64,000 nucleotides of DNA from an uncultured Lachnospiraceae bacterium (GCA_934432885.1 CAKRYY010000010.1:8079-72078); one strand, 5' to 3'; shown: positions 1 to 8,967, numbered from the stretch's first letter. The notes: a model not told the origin generated them from the letters alone. A program made the numbers and translations.

Positions 1-1
1 A

Positions 2-175
2 ATTCACGATACCGGTGCGCATGGATTTTCAATGGGCTACAATTATAATGGCAAGCTTCGCAGCGCCGAGCTTCTTTTGCAGGAGGACGGCAGCACCAAA
101 TTGATTCGCCGTGCAGAGACGAAGGAAGATTATTTTGCAACGCTTGACCTTGATGCGTTTGATAAGAAAGCCTGA
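2..175 (+). CDS. lysA: Diaminopimelate decarboxylase, C-terminal fragment
   Basis: The window opens inside this gene; only the last 57 codons and the TGA stop are present. The reading frame includes GAHGFSMGYNYNG followed by LRSAEL, which matches the C-terminal dimer-interface and substrate-contact region of PLP-dependent diaminopimelate decarboxylases. That enzyme removes CO2 from meso-diaminopimelate to make lysine, the last step of the pathway that dapA and dapB in this window begin. The N-terminal barrel and PLP lysine lie outside the window. Identification is from this short tail only, so related decarboxylases of the same fold cannot be fully excluded. Confidence 0.82.
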   Translation: MHDTGAHGFSMGYNYNGKLRSAELLLQEDGSTKLIRRAETKEDYFATLDLDAFDKKA

Positions 176-220
176 AGCATAAGGGTATCATAAAACTTAT
201 TCGTAAAAACAGAAACTGAG

Positions 221-279
221 AAACGGATATATTTTGGCAGTGGAATCTATAAAACTGCCACGATATATCCGTTTTTATT
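221..279 (+). terminator. Rho-independent terminator after lysA
   Basis: AAACGGATATA at 221 pairs with TATATCCGTTT ending near 274, and an inner TGGCAG/CTGCCA extends the stem. A T-rich tail follows. It closes the lysA transcript. Confidence 0.8.
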
Positions 280-280
280 T

Positions 281-345
281 ATAGGAAACTTCGTTTTCAT
301 AAGTTAAAATGGATGCGCAGCTCGCGAAGATGAATTTTTATTTGA
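281..345 (+). repeat. Dispersed intergenic repeat, copy 1 (partial)
   Basis: The stretch from ATAGGAAACTTCGTTTTCAT through ATGGATGCGCAGCTCGCG and GAAGATGAAT closely matches a longer copy at 9317-9433. It lies in the 310-bp gap between lysA and the export operon. The rest of that gap (346-485) is AT-rich and probably holds the operon promoter, but I cannot assign -35 and -10 boxes with confidence. Confidence 0.65.
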
Positions 346-485
346 ACACAGAAATTTCACAATTTAAACAAAAAGTGGAAACAATTTGAATTTACAATAA
401 AATAACTTCAAAACGCGAAAAGGAAGCAGCAGGCCTGTATGGCTGAGCTGTTACAAAGTGAAACGATTACAGGTTGGAGGAAGCG

Positions 486-2084
486 ATGAGGAAAAAGGCA
501 GTTGTCTGCGTGCTGCTCTGTCTGCTGTTAGCAGGAGCAGGGGGCGGCGCTTACTGGTATTTGCATTACGGAACAGGTCAGGAATCACAGAAGGAGCGGC
601 CGCCGCTGCCGGAAGGTATGGAGGATACCGGTCAGATTGTCGCGGCGACGGGAACGACTTCTACCGGCGTCGTGGAAAAGGAGCTGGACTTTGATTTTCT
701 GGATGCAGATTTGATAGTGGATGAGCTTTATGTTTCCTCCTCCGATACGGTAGAAGCGGGCGATAAGATTCTAAAGATTACCGACAATTCCCTAAAGGAA
801 GCGACAAGAGAGCTGGAACGGGCAAAGATGGATGCTTCCCTTGCATACAGGCAGGGTAAGTTAGATTATCAGAGCGGTCTCTTAGATGCAGAAAACAGTC
901 TGAAAAAGAGCCAGATAGCAGCGCAGTTTGCACAGACCGTATACGATGATGCCGTAGCGCAGGCACAGGCGGATGTGACAAAGGCGCAGCAGGAGGTTAC
1001 GGACGCACAGGAGCTTGTCACGGAGTATACGCAGGCGATTGAGGATGATTATTACTATACAGAATATGAGGTGGCAGAGAAAAAAGCTGCTTATGAAAAA
1101 AATGTCAAGCTGTTCTTTGAAAAACTGGATGATTATGGCTATGAATTGGACGATGATGATGATGACGATCCCAACACCTTCAATATTGTAAAAAAGGACA
1201 GCAAAGGGGGAAGCGGACAGGGCAATGAGCAGAGCAAAGACGGCGAAAGCACGGTGCTTTCTCTTTTAAAGAGTGAATATCAGGAAAATAAAGAGGAATA
1301 CGACCAGGCGCTCAAGGATTATGAGGCGGCGACGGAAAAAGCAAAGGCAGGAATACAGAAGGCACAGGATGATTTGCAGCTAAAGCAGCTTGCCTTACAG
1401 GAGGCGCAGATTGCGTTGGAAAAAGCGACTGTGTCAGCACAGGCGGACTATGATACGAGTATCATGGAAGGGCAAAAGGCGCAGGCGGCTTATGAGACAG
1501 AAAAGACGAGGCTTAAGGAAGCGCTGGATGTACTGGACGATGCAAGGGAAGAGGCGCAGACGCATTATGATTCCTTTATGGAAACTCTGGGTGACGGATA
1601 TTTCTATGCTGAGAGTGCGGGAACCATCCTGATGGTGCGGGCGACAGAAAACGTGGAGCTTTCCAAAGACGGTATCTTAATGGCTTACAGTGATGCTGAT
1701 ACGATTCAGGTAACTGCTTCTGTAGACCAATCGGACATTGCACAGATTGCGATTGGCGATACAGCAGCGATTGTTATGGAAGATTACGATACCTATACAG
1801 GTGTGGTAACACAAATCAACCCGGTTACCGCTTCTGAGAGCAGGGCATCGGTAAGCTACAGTGTAATCCTTACGCTGGACGGGGATGTGGACGCTCTTTC
1901 GGCAAATATTACGGCAAATGTATACTTTGGCATGACAGGAGCTGAATACGAAAGAAAAGCGGCTGGCAGAGAAGAAGAGATGAAGGAGAAGGAACGTGAA
2001 AAACCGGAAAAAGAGGACGATTTTCATAATGACGGCGGCGCTGCTCTTGCTGATGGCGGCAGCGATTTACACAGTATGGATTGA
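486..2084 (+). CDS. MacA/HlyD-like efflux adaptor protein 1
   Basis: A membrane-fusion adaptor of about 532 residues, first of three in a row. It has an N-terminal membrane anchor (about residues 4-22), a lipoyl-like half-motif, a very long Ala/Gln/Glu-rich coiled coil (about 95-375), the second lipoyl half and a beta-barrel region ending near FGMTG. A run of seven aspartates sits at about 222-228. The ATG at 486 is preferred over an upstream TTG at 474 because GGAGG at 476-480 sits five bases before it. Unlike adaptors 2 and 3 it lacks the C-terminal membrane-proximal domain and ends in a charged tail overlapping the next gene by 89 bp. By family it links an ABC permease to extracellular export; the substrate is unknown. 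Confidence 0.75.
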   Translation: MRKKAVVCVLLCLLLAGAGGGAYWYLHYGTGQESQKERPPLPEGMEDTGQIVAATGTTSTGVVEKELDFDFLDADLIVDELYVSSSDTVEAGDKILKITDNSLKEATRELERAKMDASLAYRQGKLDYQSGLLDAENSLKKSQIAAQFAQTVYDDAVAQAQADVTKAQQEVTDAQELVTEYTQAIEDDYYYTEYEVAEKKAAYEKNVKLFFEKLDDYGYELDDDDDDDPNTFNIVKKDSKGGSGQGNEQSKDGESTVLSLLKSEYQENKEEYDQALKDYEAATEKAKAGIQKAQDDLQLKQLALQEAQIALEKATVSAQADYDTSIMEGQKAQAAYETEKTRLKEALDVLDDAREEAQTHYDSFMETLGDGYFYAESAGTILMVRATENVELSKDGILMAYSDADTIQVTASVDQSDIAQIAIGDTAAIVMEDYDTYTGVVTQINPVTASESRASVSYSVILTLDGDVDALSANITANVYFGMTGAEYERKAAGREEEMKEKEREKPEKEDDFHNDGGAALADGGSDLHSMD

Positions 2085-3627
2085 GCCGGGCGAGGAAGAA
2101 GAGCAGATTGTTTATAAAGAGGAAACCGCAGCCTTTGATGACTTGACGCAGGGTATTATGGAAAGCGGCAGTATTTCTCTGGAAACCAAAGAACAGTCCT
2201 ATGATATTGTAATTGATGAAGAGGAGGATGACGATGACGATGATGAGGAGGAAGAAACACGGCATCTGAAAATTGAGGAGGTCTATGTCAGTCAGGGACA
2301 GCGGGTTTTAAAGGGAGATGCGATTTTAAAGCTGACACAGCAGAGCGTAAAGTCGGTGCGCAGGTATCTGGAGGCGGAGCGTGCGGATGCGCAGATTTCT
2401 TTAGAGGATTTGGAAAATGAATACGAAACCTCCCAGACCGAGGCACAGAATACTTATCGAAAGAGCATGATAGACGCGCAGTGGTCTGAGGCGCAGTATG
2501 CGATCGACCTACAGAAGATTACGCTTGAAATTGCAAAGCTGAATGATTCCATTTCGGTGCTGGAGCAGGAAATCAAACAGACGGAAACAGACCTTGCAGA
2601 TAGCTGGGATGATTTTGCGGACCTGAAAGAGGAATATGAAAAATGGAAACGCCGCTATGAGGAATGGGATAAGGACAATCTTTATACCTATGTGCCAATG
2701 CGCACAGAGTACCTTGCTGCAAAGGAAAAGTATGAGGAGGAGCAGCAGGCGCGCCTGGATAAACGTCAGGAGATGGCGGATAAGCAGGAAGAGATAGAGA
2801 CGATCAGGGAAGATATTGCAGGGCTGGAGGGTCAGGTGGAAAGGAATGAGCTTACAGCGCGGCAGACCTATGAAAGCGCTGCGCTTGGCGGCAGTATGGC
2901 GCAGGAAACTTACGATTATTCCCTGCGGGCACTTACGGTCAATATCGATACGGCACAGAAGGAGCTGGATGATTTACAGGAAAAGCTGGAGGATTTTGAT
3001 GCGTTTGTGGGAGAGGACGGCATCGTATATGCACAGGGCGATGGATTGATTACGCAGGTGTATTATGAGGCTGGCGATACGCTTACGGAAGAAAGTGCAT
3101 TATTTACCTATGTGCAGGAGGATGCGTATGTGCTTTCAGTGGATATTTCTGAGGAGGATATTCCGGGCATTGCGGTTGGCGATGAAGTGACGATTGTATT
3201 TACCGCATATCCGGATGAAACCTATAACGGCAGAGTGACGCAGATTGTGAGCACACAGACCTCTCAGGGAACAGCGACGGTAAGCTATCCGGTAACGGTC
3301 AGCATAGAGGGAGATACTTCAAAATTATATGGGGGCATGACGGGAAGCGTGACCTTTGTAACCGATGAAATCACACAGGCAGTTTATGTTTCCAGAAAGG
3401 CTGTTACAGAGGAAAATGGAAAATCCTATGTTCTGGTAAAGGATGAAAATGGGGAAATGGTCCGCAAAGAAGTGAAGACGGGATTTACGGATGGTGTTCA
3501 TATCCAGATTGTAAGCGGAATTTCTGAAGGCGATACCGTTTATATAGAAAGCAGGGTCAGCGCAAAGGAGCTGGCGGAGGATGTTAAGAAGGAGGAAACA
3601 GATGAAAGCATGGCTTCTGAAAAATAA
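1996..3627 (+). CDS. MacA/HlyD-like efflux adaptor protein 2
   Basis: Second adaptor of the export operon, 543 residues from a GTG at 1996 preceded by an AAGGAGAAGG ribosome binding site. It has a membrane anchor at about residues 8-29, a very acidic Asp/Glu run at about 74-88, split lipoyl-like motifs flanking a long coiled coil, a beta-barrel, and a complete C-terminal domain (from about VTFVTDE to GISEGDTVYIES). The start lies inside the end of adaptor 1 and the stop overlaps adaptor 3 by 26 bp, so translation is probably coupled. It resembles MacA/YknX-type adaptors that act in Gram-positive envelopes without an outer membrane channel. Confidence 0.8.
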   Translation: MKNRKKRTIFIMTAALLLLMAAAIYTVWIEPGEEEEQIVYKEETAAFDDLTQGIMESGSISLETKEQSYDIVIDEEEDDDDDDEEEETRHLKIEEVYVSQGQRVLKGDAILKLTQQSVKSVRRYLEAERADAQISLEDLENEYETSQTEAQNTYRKSMIDAQWSEAQYAIDLQKITLEIAKLNDSISVLEQEIKQTETDLADSWDDFADLKEEYEKWKRRYEEWDKDNLYTYVPMRTEYLAAKEKYEEEQQARLDKRQEMADKQEEIETIREDIAGLEGQVERNELTARQTYESAALGGSMAQETYDYSLRALTVNIDTAQKELDDLQEKLEDFDAFVGEDGIVYAQGDGLITQVYYEAGDTLTEESALFTYVQEDAYVLSVDISEEDIPGIAVGDEVTIVFTAYPDETYNGRVTQIVSTQTSQGTATVSYPVTVSIEGDTSKLYGGMTGSVTFVTDEITQAVYVSRKAVTEENGKSYVLVKDENGEMVRKEVKTGFTDGVHIQIVSGISEGDTVYIESRVSAKELAEDVKKEETDESMASEK

Positions 3628-5206
3628 AAAGAAAGCAATCCTTTTTGCGGCGGCTTTTCTGTTTCTTCTCATAGCCGCAGGCGTTATCGCAGTCATTATT
3701 ATGGCGTCCTTTAAGGAAGAGGAGAGCGTCTATAAGGAAACGACGGTTATGGAAGGCCCTCTTACAGTAGGGATTACCGAGGAAGGAACTGTGTCCGTCG
3801 GTACGGTGGAGCAGAGCTTTGAGCTGGACATCAGTGAATATTCCAGCCAGAGTCTGGAGGACCTTTTCAGAGGGCCGATGGGAATGCAGGCATCCGGTAC
3901 GGGCGGTAGAAATCTTACTGTAGAGGAGGTTTATGTTACCGTTGGGCAGCAGGTTAAAAAAGGTGACCCGTTATTTAAGCTGACACAGGAGAGCGTGGAT
4001 GAAATAAGGGAAGAGTTGGCTTCAGATGAGGAAAATGCAAAGCTGACCTATGATACGCAGCTTGTACAGAAGCAGAAATCACAGCAGGAGGCGCAGCAGG
4101 AGAAGGAAAAAAATCAGGTTTATGGAAATGCGGCATCGCTGGAGTATGAGGAAGCGCTGCATGATCTGGAAGAGACATTAAGTGATGCACAGGATGCGCT
4201 TATCGATGCGCAGGAGGACCTTTTGGAGTATCAGGAGGACCTTGCAGAGGTACAGGAGGATTATGAGGAGGCAAAAAAATATCTGAAGGAGACGACGGCG
4301 GCAATCGAAAGCGAGTCCGATACCTACTGGTATTTAAAAAATGAGGAATCCAGAGAACAGGCGGCGAAGACGGTAGAGGATGAGGAGGATAAAATCGAAA
4401 ACCTGCAGGACCAGATTCAGGATAAGGAACTTGAGATAGTCGCTTTGAAAAAGGCTTATGATGAAGCCTTTCTGGCATATCAGACGGGCGAGGCGGATGC
4501 AAAGACACAGTACGACAAGCGGCTCTATAATCTGAAGCAGGCGGGAGAAATTTACGGCATTGCGACGGATGAGATTGCTTATCAGACCAAGACGGCGCAG
4601 GAGGATTATGAGGACGCAAGTGAAAAGCTGCAGGCGTTTGATGCCTATATCATTGACGGGGTGGTTTCGGCACAGTATGAAGGCATTGTGACAGAGGTGG
4701 ATATAGAACCGGAGGACCTGATTGAGAAGGGAACACAGATTATTGTGCTCAATAATTATGAGGACATTACGGCAAATGTTCAGGTCGATGACGATGATAT
4801 GGAGCAGGTACATGTTGGAGATACAGTCAGGGTTTCCTTCTCGGCATTCCCAGATGGCAATTTTGAAGGAAAGGTTTCTGATATTGGAGATGCAACGATT
4901 TCTTCAAGCTCAGAGGTAAGCTATGCTGTGGAAATTGAAGTAAGCGGCGATGTGGAAGGACTCTACGAGGGCATGACAGGCGAGGTTACCTTTATTACAA
5001 AGGAAACAAAGGAGGTTACCTATGTCGCAAACCGTGCCATTATCCGGGAAGGCGCGCAGTCTTATGTAAAGGTGCGCGGCGGGGACGGCAGCATCGAAAA
5101 ACGGGCTGTTGTAACAGGCTTCTCAGATGGCAGCAATGTAGAAATTAAGGAAGGGCTTACAGCAGGCGAGACGGTTCTGATTGAAAGCAAGGTGAAGAGC
5201 AAATGA
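3602..5206 (+). CDS. MacA/HlyD-like efflux adaptor protein 3
   Basis: Third adaptor, about 534 residues from ATG 3602, with AAGGAGG just upstream. It has an N-terminal membrane segment (about residues 8-34), a lipoyl-like motif near VTVGQQVKKGD, a coiled coil rich in EDLxEYQEDLAE-type heptads, a matching second lipoyl half, a beta-barrel and a full C-terminal domain ending LTAGETVLIESKV. Its stop codon shares an ATGA with the start of the permease. Its architecture is closest to adaptor 2. Whether the three adaptors form one mixed hexamer or serve different substrates cannot be told from sequence. Confidence 0.8.
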   Translation: MKAWLLKNKKKAILFAAAFLFLLIAAGVIAVIIMASFKEEESVYKETTVMEGPLTVGITEEGTVSVGTVEQSFELDISEYSSQSLEDLFRGPMGMQASGTGGRNLTVEEVYVTVGQQVKKGDPLFKLTQESVDEIREELASDEENAKLTYDTQLVQKQKSQQEAQQEKEKNQVYGNAASLEYEEALHDLEETLSDAQDALIDAQEDLLEYQEDLAEVQEDYEEAKKYLKETTAAIESESDTYWYLKNEESREQAAKTVEDEEDKIENLQDQIQDKELEIVALKKAYDEAFLAYQTGEADAKTQYDKRLYNLKQAGEIYGIATDEIAYQTKTAQEDYEDASEKLQAFDAYIIDGVVSAQYEGIVTEVDIEPEDLIEKGTQIIVLNNYEDITANVQVDDDDMEQVHVGDTVRVSFSAFPDGNFEGKVSDIGDATISSSSEVSYAVEIEVSGDVEGLYEGMTGEVTFITKETKEVTYVANRAIIREGAQSYVKVRGGDGSIEKRAVVTGFSDGSNVEIKEGLTAGETVLIESKVKSK

Positions 5207-6537
5207 GACTGAGTGAAATTCTACGGCTGGTATGGCTGAATCTGGCGCAGAATAAATCAAAGGTAATTCTGACTTCAATTGGAATCGTGGCAGGCTCTGC
5301 AACGATTATGATGGTGCTGGCAATCGGTAAGGGCGGACAGATGGAGGTCGCTGAGCAGTTCAAAAACCTGAATGCAGGTGCGATTGATATTACATACGAT
5401 GCGGAAAATGCAGCAGGAAATGGAAATAGTGGCGGACCGTCCTTTGGCGGAGGCGGCGGTATGCCGGGAGGAATGCCGGGTGGCGGAATGCCAGGCGGCA
5501 GACCGGGCGGAGGCATGTTTGGAGGGCCGCCCGGCTTTGGTGCAGATTCGCGGCTGAATGAGGAACCGGTGTCCTTAAGTGAGGATGACCTTGAGGATAT
5601 TGAAGTTTTCGTTCCGGGATTGTCTGATGCGACCATCTCTTTTTCCACAAAGGCGGAGGTAGAGGGCGGCGATCTGGAGGATGCCGTCAGCTATACGATT
5701 GCAGGCGTTAAGGAAAACTACGGAGAACTGAGCAATCTTTCTTTTTCAATAGGTGAGTTTTTGACCCAGCAGAATGAGGAAGAAAAGGAAAAGGTCTGTG
5801 TGCTGGGCGCGAATGTGGCAAAGGAGATTTTTGGCAGCAGTTATGATGCCTATGATGCAACCATCTACATAGACAGCAGGCCCTATACCGTATCCGGCGT
5901 AATTGAGCAGATGGGAACGGTTGCATCTGGTATCAGCCCTGATGATGCAGTCTTTATTCCCTATTCCAGCGGCATCAAGTATCTGACAGGGACAGACGTC
6001 AGCCCTACCATTACGGTAATTGCTGAGGACGTTGACCAGGTACAGACAATCATCGGATATATCGAAGATGTGCTGCAGGATTCTTATCCCAATACGGAAT
6101 TTACCATATCGGATGCCGGAACCAAAATGGAAGCGGCTTCCCGCTCCAATGAAACGCTTCAGCTCCTTTTGATAGCGATGGCGGTTATCGTATTTTTCAT
6201 TGGCGGCGTCGGTATTATGAACGTGCTCTTTGTATCGGTCAAGGAGCGTACCAATGAAATCGGTATCTTAAAGGCGATTGGATGCAGCAGAAAGGATATA
6301 CTGACAGAGTTTTTGCTGGAAGCAGCATGTATTTCCTTTGTAGGAGCCGTGATGGGCGTACTGCTCGGGCTTGGAATCACCCCTGTCATAGAGAGCTTTT
6401 CGGTACGTGTGGAGCTGTCACTTTCCGGAGCTGCCCTTTCGCTTGGCTTTGGTATCCTGACAGGCAGCCTGTTTGGTTTTTATCCGGCATATAAAGCTTC
6501 GACACTGATTCCGGTCGTAGCGCTGAATCATGAATAA
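5203..6537 (+). CDS. MacB-like ABC transporter permease (FtsX family)
   Basis: A 444-residue permease with a transmembrane helix near residues 21-42, an extracytoplasmic domain, and three C-terminal helices, the FtsX/MacB topology. The conserved VKERTNEIGILKAIG motif after the second helix supports the family. An unusual Gly/Met/Pro-rich tract occupies about residues 72-113, at the start of the extracellular domain. It starts four bases inside adaptor 3. Its partner ATPase is encoded at 6989-7684. By family it is a mechanotransmitting exporter of peptides, lipids or drugs rather than a classical transporter channel. Confidence 0.85.
   Translation: MRLSEILRLVWLNLAQNKSKVILTSIGIVAGSATIMMVLAIGKGGQMEVAEQFKNLNAGAIDITYDAENAAGNGNSGGPSFGGGGGMPGGMPGGGMPGGRPGGGMFGGPPGFGADSRLNEEPVSLSEDDLEDIEVFVPGLSDATISFSTKAEVEGGDLEDAVSYTIAGVKENYGELSNLSFSIGEFLTQQNEEEKEKVCVLGANVAKEIFGSSYDAYDATIYIDSRPYTVSGVIEQMGTVASGISPDDAVFIPYSSGIKYLTGTDVSPTITVIAEDVDQVQTIIGYIEDVLQDSYPNTEFTISDAGTKMEAASRSNETLQLLLIAMAVIVFFIGGVGIMNVLFVSVKERTNEIGILKAIGCSRKDILTEFLLEAACISFVGAVMGVLLGLGITPVIESFSVRVELSLSGAALSLGFGILTGSLFGFYPAYKASTLIPVVALNHE
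5416..5541 (+). repeat. Low-complexity tract encoding Gly-Met-Pro repeats
   Basis: Imperfect tandem units such as GGMPGG and GGGMPGGR are encoded inside the MacB-like permease. The same DNA yields a long proline-rich shadow ORF on the minus strand. The tract probably forms a flexible loop. Confidence 0.8.
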
Positions 6538-6574
6538 AGGGCTTGGAAGCAGCTTTCGGCAAAGAAAGGAACGT

Positions 6575-6985
6575 ATGGAGAATACAAGATTTCTACAGTC
6601 AAAAAAGCAAAAACAGAAGAAAAAACGCCGCATGTATATTTTTATGGCAGTTACAGCACTTATCTGCCTTTTGGCAGGTATCTGGTATCAGAAAAGGGCG
6701 GCGGCAGCGGAGGATCCGAATGCCAAAGAATCGGTATCGCTTACAAAGGACCAGTATTTTTTAGAGCTTGTGGTTGAAGGCATGGTCGGAAATGAAATGG
6801 AGGCTGCAAGCGTGGAAGGCGGCGAGGCAAGCCAGTATACGATTCCTGTCGGCACGGATGTGGTGACTGCACTGGGTAGTGTTACGACCTTTTCGAGACT
6901 GGCGCAGGGGGATAGGATAAGCTGCCTGATGGAGCATACAGCGGATGAAGGCGATGAGATTTTGAAAATCTGGATAGAGGAGTAA
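6575..6985 (+). CDS. Small membrane-anchored protein of the export operon
   Basis: An unrecognised protein of 136 residues between permease and ATPase genes. A Lys/Arg-rich N-terminus (KKQKQKKKRR) precedes one membrane helix (about residues 20-38), followed by an extracytoplasmic domain of roughly 95 residues rich in acidic residues. The ATG at 6575, with AAAGGAA upstream, is preferred. An in-frame ATG at 6530 overlapping the permease is an alternative and adds 15 residues. By topology (positive-inside) the globular part is outside. Its place inside the operon suggests an accessory subunit, but I recognise no family. Confidence 0.6.
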   Translation: MENTRFLQSKKQKQKKKRRMYIFMAVTALICLLAGIWYQKRAAAAEDPNAKESVSLTKDQYFLELVVEGMVGNEMEAASVEGGEASQYTIPVGTDVVTALGSVTTFSRLAQGDRISCLMEHTADEGDEILKIWIEE

Positions 6986-6988
6986 ACG

Positions 6989-7684
6989 ATGGGAGAAGAA
7001 CTGATTCGGATTGTAAATATGAACAAGGGCTATATGCTCGGAGAAGAAAAGGTTCCGGTTTTGAAAAATATCTGCTTTACCGTAAAGCAGGGAGAGTATG
7101 TGGCGATTTTAGGACCCTCCGGCTCCGGCAAAACGACATTGATGAACGTAATCGGCTGTATGGACCTTATGGATGACGGTGAATATTATCTGGATGGACT
7201 TCCAATTCATGAAACGCCGCAGGAGGATTTGACGGAGGTAAGAAACCGGGAGATAGGCTTCATTTTTCAGAATTATCAGCTGATTCCGACCTACAACGTG
7301 CTTCAGAATATCATCATGCCGCTTTTGATTCGTGGAATGGGACACCGCGAAGCGGAGGCAGCATGTATGGAAACAATACGGCTTTTGGGCATTGACCACA
7401 GACTGGGGCATAAGCCTTCGGAGCTTTCAGGCGGTCAGAAGCAGAGAGTGTCTATTGCAAGGGCACTTGTGGGAGAGCCTGCGCTGCTGCTTGCGGACGA
7501 ACCGACAGGAGCGCTCGACCGCGCGAGCGGCAAGGAGGTTTTAAAGCTCTTTGGACAGCTCAATGAAATGGGACATACGATAGTTATGATTACGCATGAT
7601 CTTCAGGTTGCGCGCTCGGCAAAAAGGATTGTACATATCATAGACGGGGTCCTTTCAGAGGAGGAGCCTGCCGAGGAGTCCTGA
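6989..7684 (+). CDS. ABC transporter ATPase (MacB/LolD type)
   Basis: A 231-residue ATP-binding subunit, the usual length for LolD/MacB-type exporters. Visible motifs are Walker A GPSGSGKTT (about 42-50), Q-loop near FIFQNYQL, signature LSGGQKQR (146-153), Walker B ALLLADEP (about 165-172) and the switch histidine in ITHD. The start lies four bases after the small membrane protein, and it is the last gene of the six-gene operon, followed by a terminator at 7711. It should power the permease at 5203-6537. Confidence 0.92.
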   Translation: MGEELIRIVNMNKGYMLGEEKVPVLKNICFTVKQGEYVAILGPSGSGKTTLMNVIGCMDLMDDGEYYLDGLPIHETPQEDLTEVRNREIGFIFQNYQLIPTYNVLQNIIMPLLIRGMGHREAEAACMETIRLLGIDHRLGHKPSELSGGQKQRVSIARALVGEPALLLADEPTGALDRASGKEVLKLFGQLNEMGHTIVMITHDLQVARSAKRIVHIIDGVLSEEEPAEES

Positions 7685-7710
7685 TAAGAAAAAAGTTATT
7701 GGAAGTTTGG

Positions 7711-7739
7711 AAAAAGCCTTGTGAAAGCAGGGCTTTTTT
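7711..7739 (+). terminator. Terminator after the export operon
   Basis: AAAAGCC at 7713 pairs with GGGCTTTT from 7730 across an 11-base loop and is followed by six T residues. Confidence 0.8.
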
Positions 7740-7768
7740 GATACCCTAGAATAAGGAGGCGCAGGAAA

Positions 7769-8350
7769 ATGAAAATACTGGAAGATAGAATCCGCAAAGA
7801 CGGACTGGTAAAAGAAGGAAATGTTTTAAAGGTTGACAGCTTTTTAAACCATCAGCTCGACATAGAGCTTTACAATGAAATGGGAAAGGAATTCAGACGT
7901 CTGTTCCCGGATGATAAGATTACAAAGATTCTGACGATTGAAGCGTCGGGCATTGGAATTGCCTGCATTGCAGCGCAGTATTTTCACGTTCCGGTCGTAT
8001 TTGCAAAGAAATCCCAGAGCATCAATCTGGATGGAGAGGTTTATGCGACGAAAATCGAATCCTTTACACACAAGCGGGTATATGATGTAATCGTATCCAA
8101 AAAATACCTGAGTGAGGATGATAACGTACTGATTATAGATGATTTCCTTGCAAACGGCTGTGCTGTGGCCGGACTGATTGATCTGGTACAGAGCGCAGGC
8201 GCAAAGATTGCAGGTGTAGGCATCGCAGTGGAAAAGGGCTTTCAGGAGGGCGGCAGCCTTCTTAGGAGCAAGGGCGTAAGAGTAGAGTCGCTTGCGATTG
8301 TAGACTCTATGGACGCTTCTACTGGTGAAATTGTATTTCGCGCGCAGTAG
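7769..8350 (+). CDS. xpt: Xanthine phosphoribosyltransferase
   Basis: A 193-residue type I phosphoribosyltransferase, full length for Xpt. It transfers phosphoribosyl from PRPP to xanthine, giving XMP for purine salvage in the cytoplasm. The PRPP-binding motif [11 protein letters not shown] lies at about 120-130, and the early segment [11 protein letters not shown] matches the Xpt family. AAGGAGG lies upstream of the ATG. Only 84 bp separate it from the preceding gene, and no purine riboswitch is visible, unlike many xpt genes in Bacilli. Confidence 0.93.
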   Translation: MKILEDRIRKDGLVKEGNVLKVDSFLNHQLDIELYNEMGKEFRRLFPDDKITKILTIEASGIGIACIAAQYFHVPVVFAKKSQSINLDGEVYATKIESFTHKRVYDVIVSKKYLSEDDNVLIIDDFLANGCAVAGLIDLVQSAGAKIAGVGIAVEKGFQEGGSLLRSKGVRVESLAIVDSMDASTGEIVFRAQ

Positions 8351-8383
8351 AGGAGACGCATCTGCCATAGACGGAGGTAAGGG

Positions 8384-8947
8384 ATGCGGAGAAAAGCGGA
8401 TGTAGAGCAGAGGCTGATTGACAGCTTTAAAATGCTGGCTGTTAGAATGCCGATAGAGAAGATTACCATTCAGGAGATTACGGATGGCGCGGGTGTGATA
8501 CGCCCCACCTTTTACAATCATTTTCAGGATAAATATCAGCTTCTGGAATATATTTTCAAGGCTGAGGTGCTTGCGCCGTCGATGCCTTTGATTCAGAATG
8601 ATATGCTGGATGAGGCGATAAAGCTGGTATTCATCCAGATGCAGAAGGATCGGGAGTTCTATGGTAAGGTATATCGGCTGGAAGGGCAGAATTCCTTCGA
8701 AAGCATTGTAAAGAGCAGTATCTATGAGATTTTACTGGATTTTATCGAGGCGGACAGCGGTGGCAGAAAGTCGCACCATAAGCTGCTTTCCCATGAAATG
8801 CTTGCGCGGTATTATGCAGAGTTCCTCGGATTTATCCTGATGACATGGATTCGCAATGGGATGATTGTTTCTCCGCAGGAGATGCAGGATTTGTTCAATT
8901 ATATCAAGGACCATTCCCTCTACGAGATTTTAAGAGAGATGGAATAA
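8384..8947 (+). CDS. TetR/AcrR family transcriptional regulator
   Basis: A 187-residue regulator. The N-terminal helix-turn-helix (about residues 8-55) shows the TetR pattern KITIQEITDGAGVIRPTFYNHFQDKYQLLEY in two parts: ITIQEITDGAGV, then RPTFYNHFQDK. The rest is a helical ligand-binding or dimer domain I do not recognise. It lies 33 bp after xpt and 20 bp before a small coiled-coil gene, so it may be cotranscribed with either. No palindromic operator was noticed next to it, so its target is unknown. Confidence 0.85.
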   Translation: MRRKADVEQRLIDSFKMLAVRMPIEKITIQEITDGAGVIRPTFYNHFQDKYQLLEYIFKAEVLAPSMPLIQNDMLDEAIKLVFIQMQKDREFYGKVYRLEGQNSFESIVKSSIYEILLDFIEADSGGRKSHHKLLSHEMLARYYAEFLGFILMTWIRNGMIVSPQEMQDLFNYIKDHSLYEILREME

Positions 8948-8967
8948 GCGTTAAGGAGGCGGCTGCA

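Noticed and set aside
5157..5648. Long proline-rich ORF on the minus strand
   Set aside because: It is the antisense of the Gly-Met-Pro tract in the permease gene and has no ribosome binding site.
7685..7768. Purine riboswitch expected before xpt
   Set aside because: The gap holds only a terminator and ribosome binding site; it is too short and lacks the purine core.
8845..8967. Longer N-terminus for the small helical protein
   Set aside because: It would overlap the TetR gene by about 100 bp, while ATG 8968 has a strong AAGGAGG.
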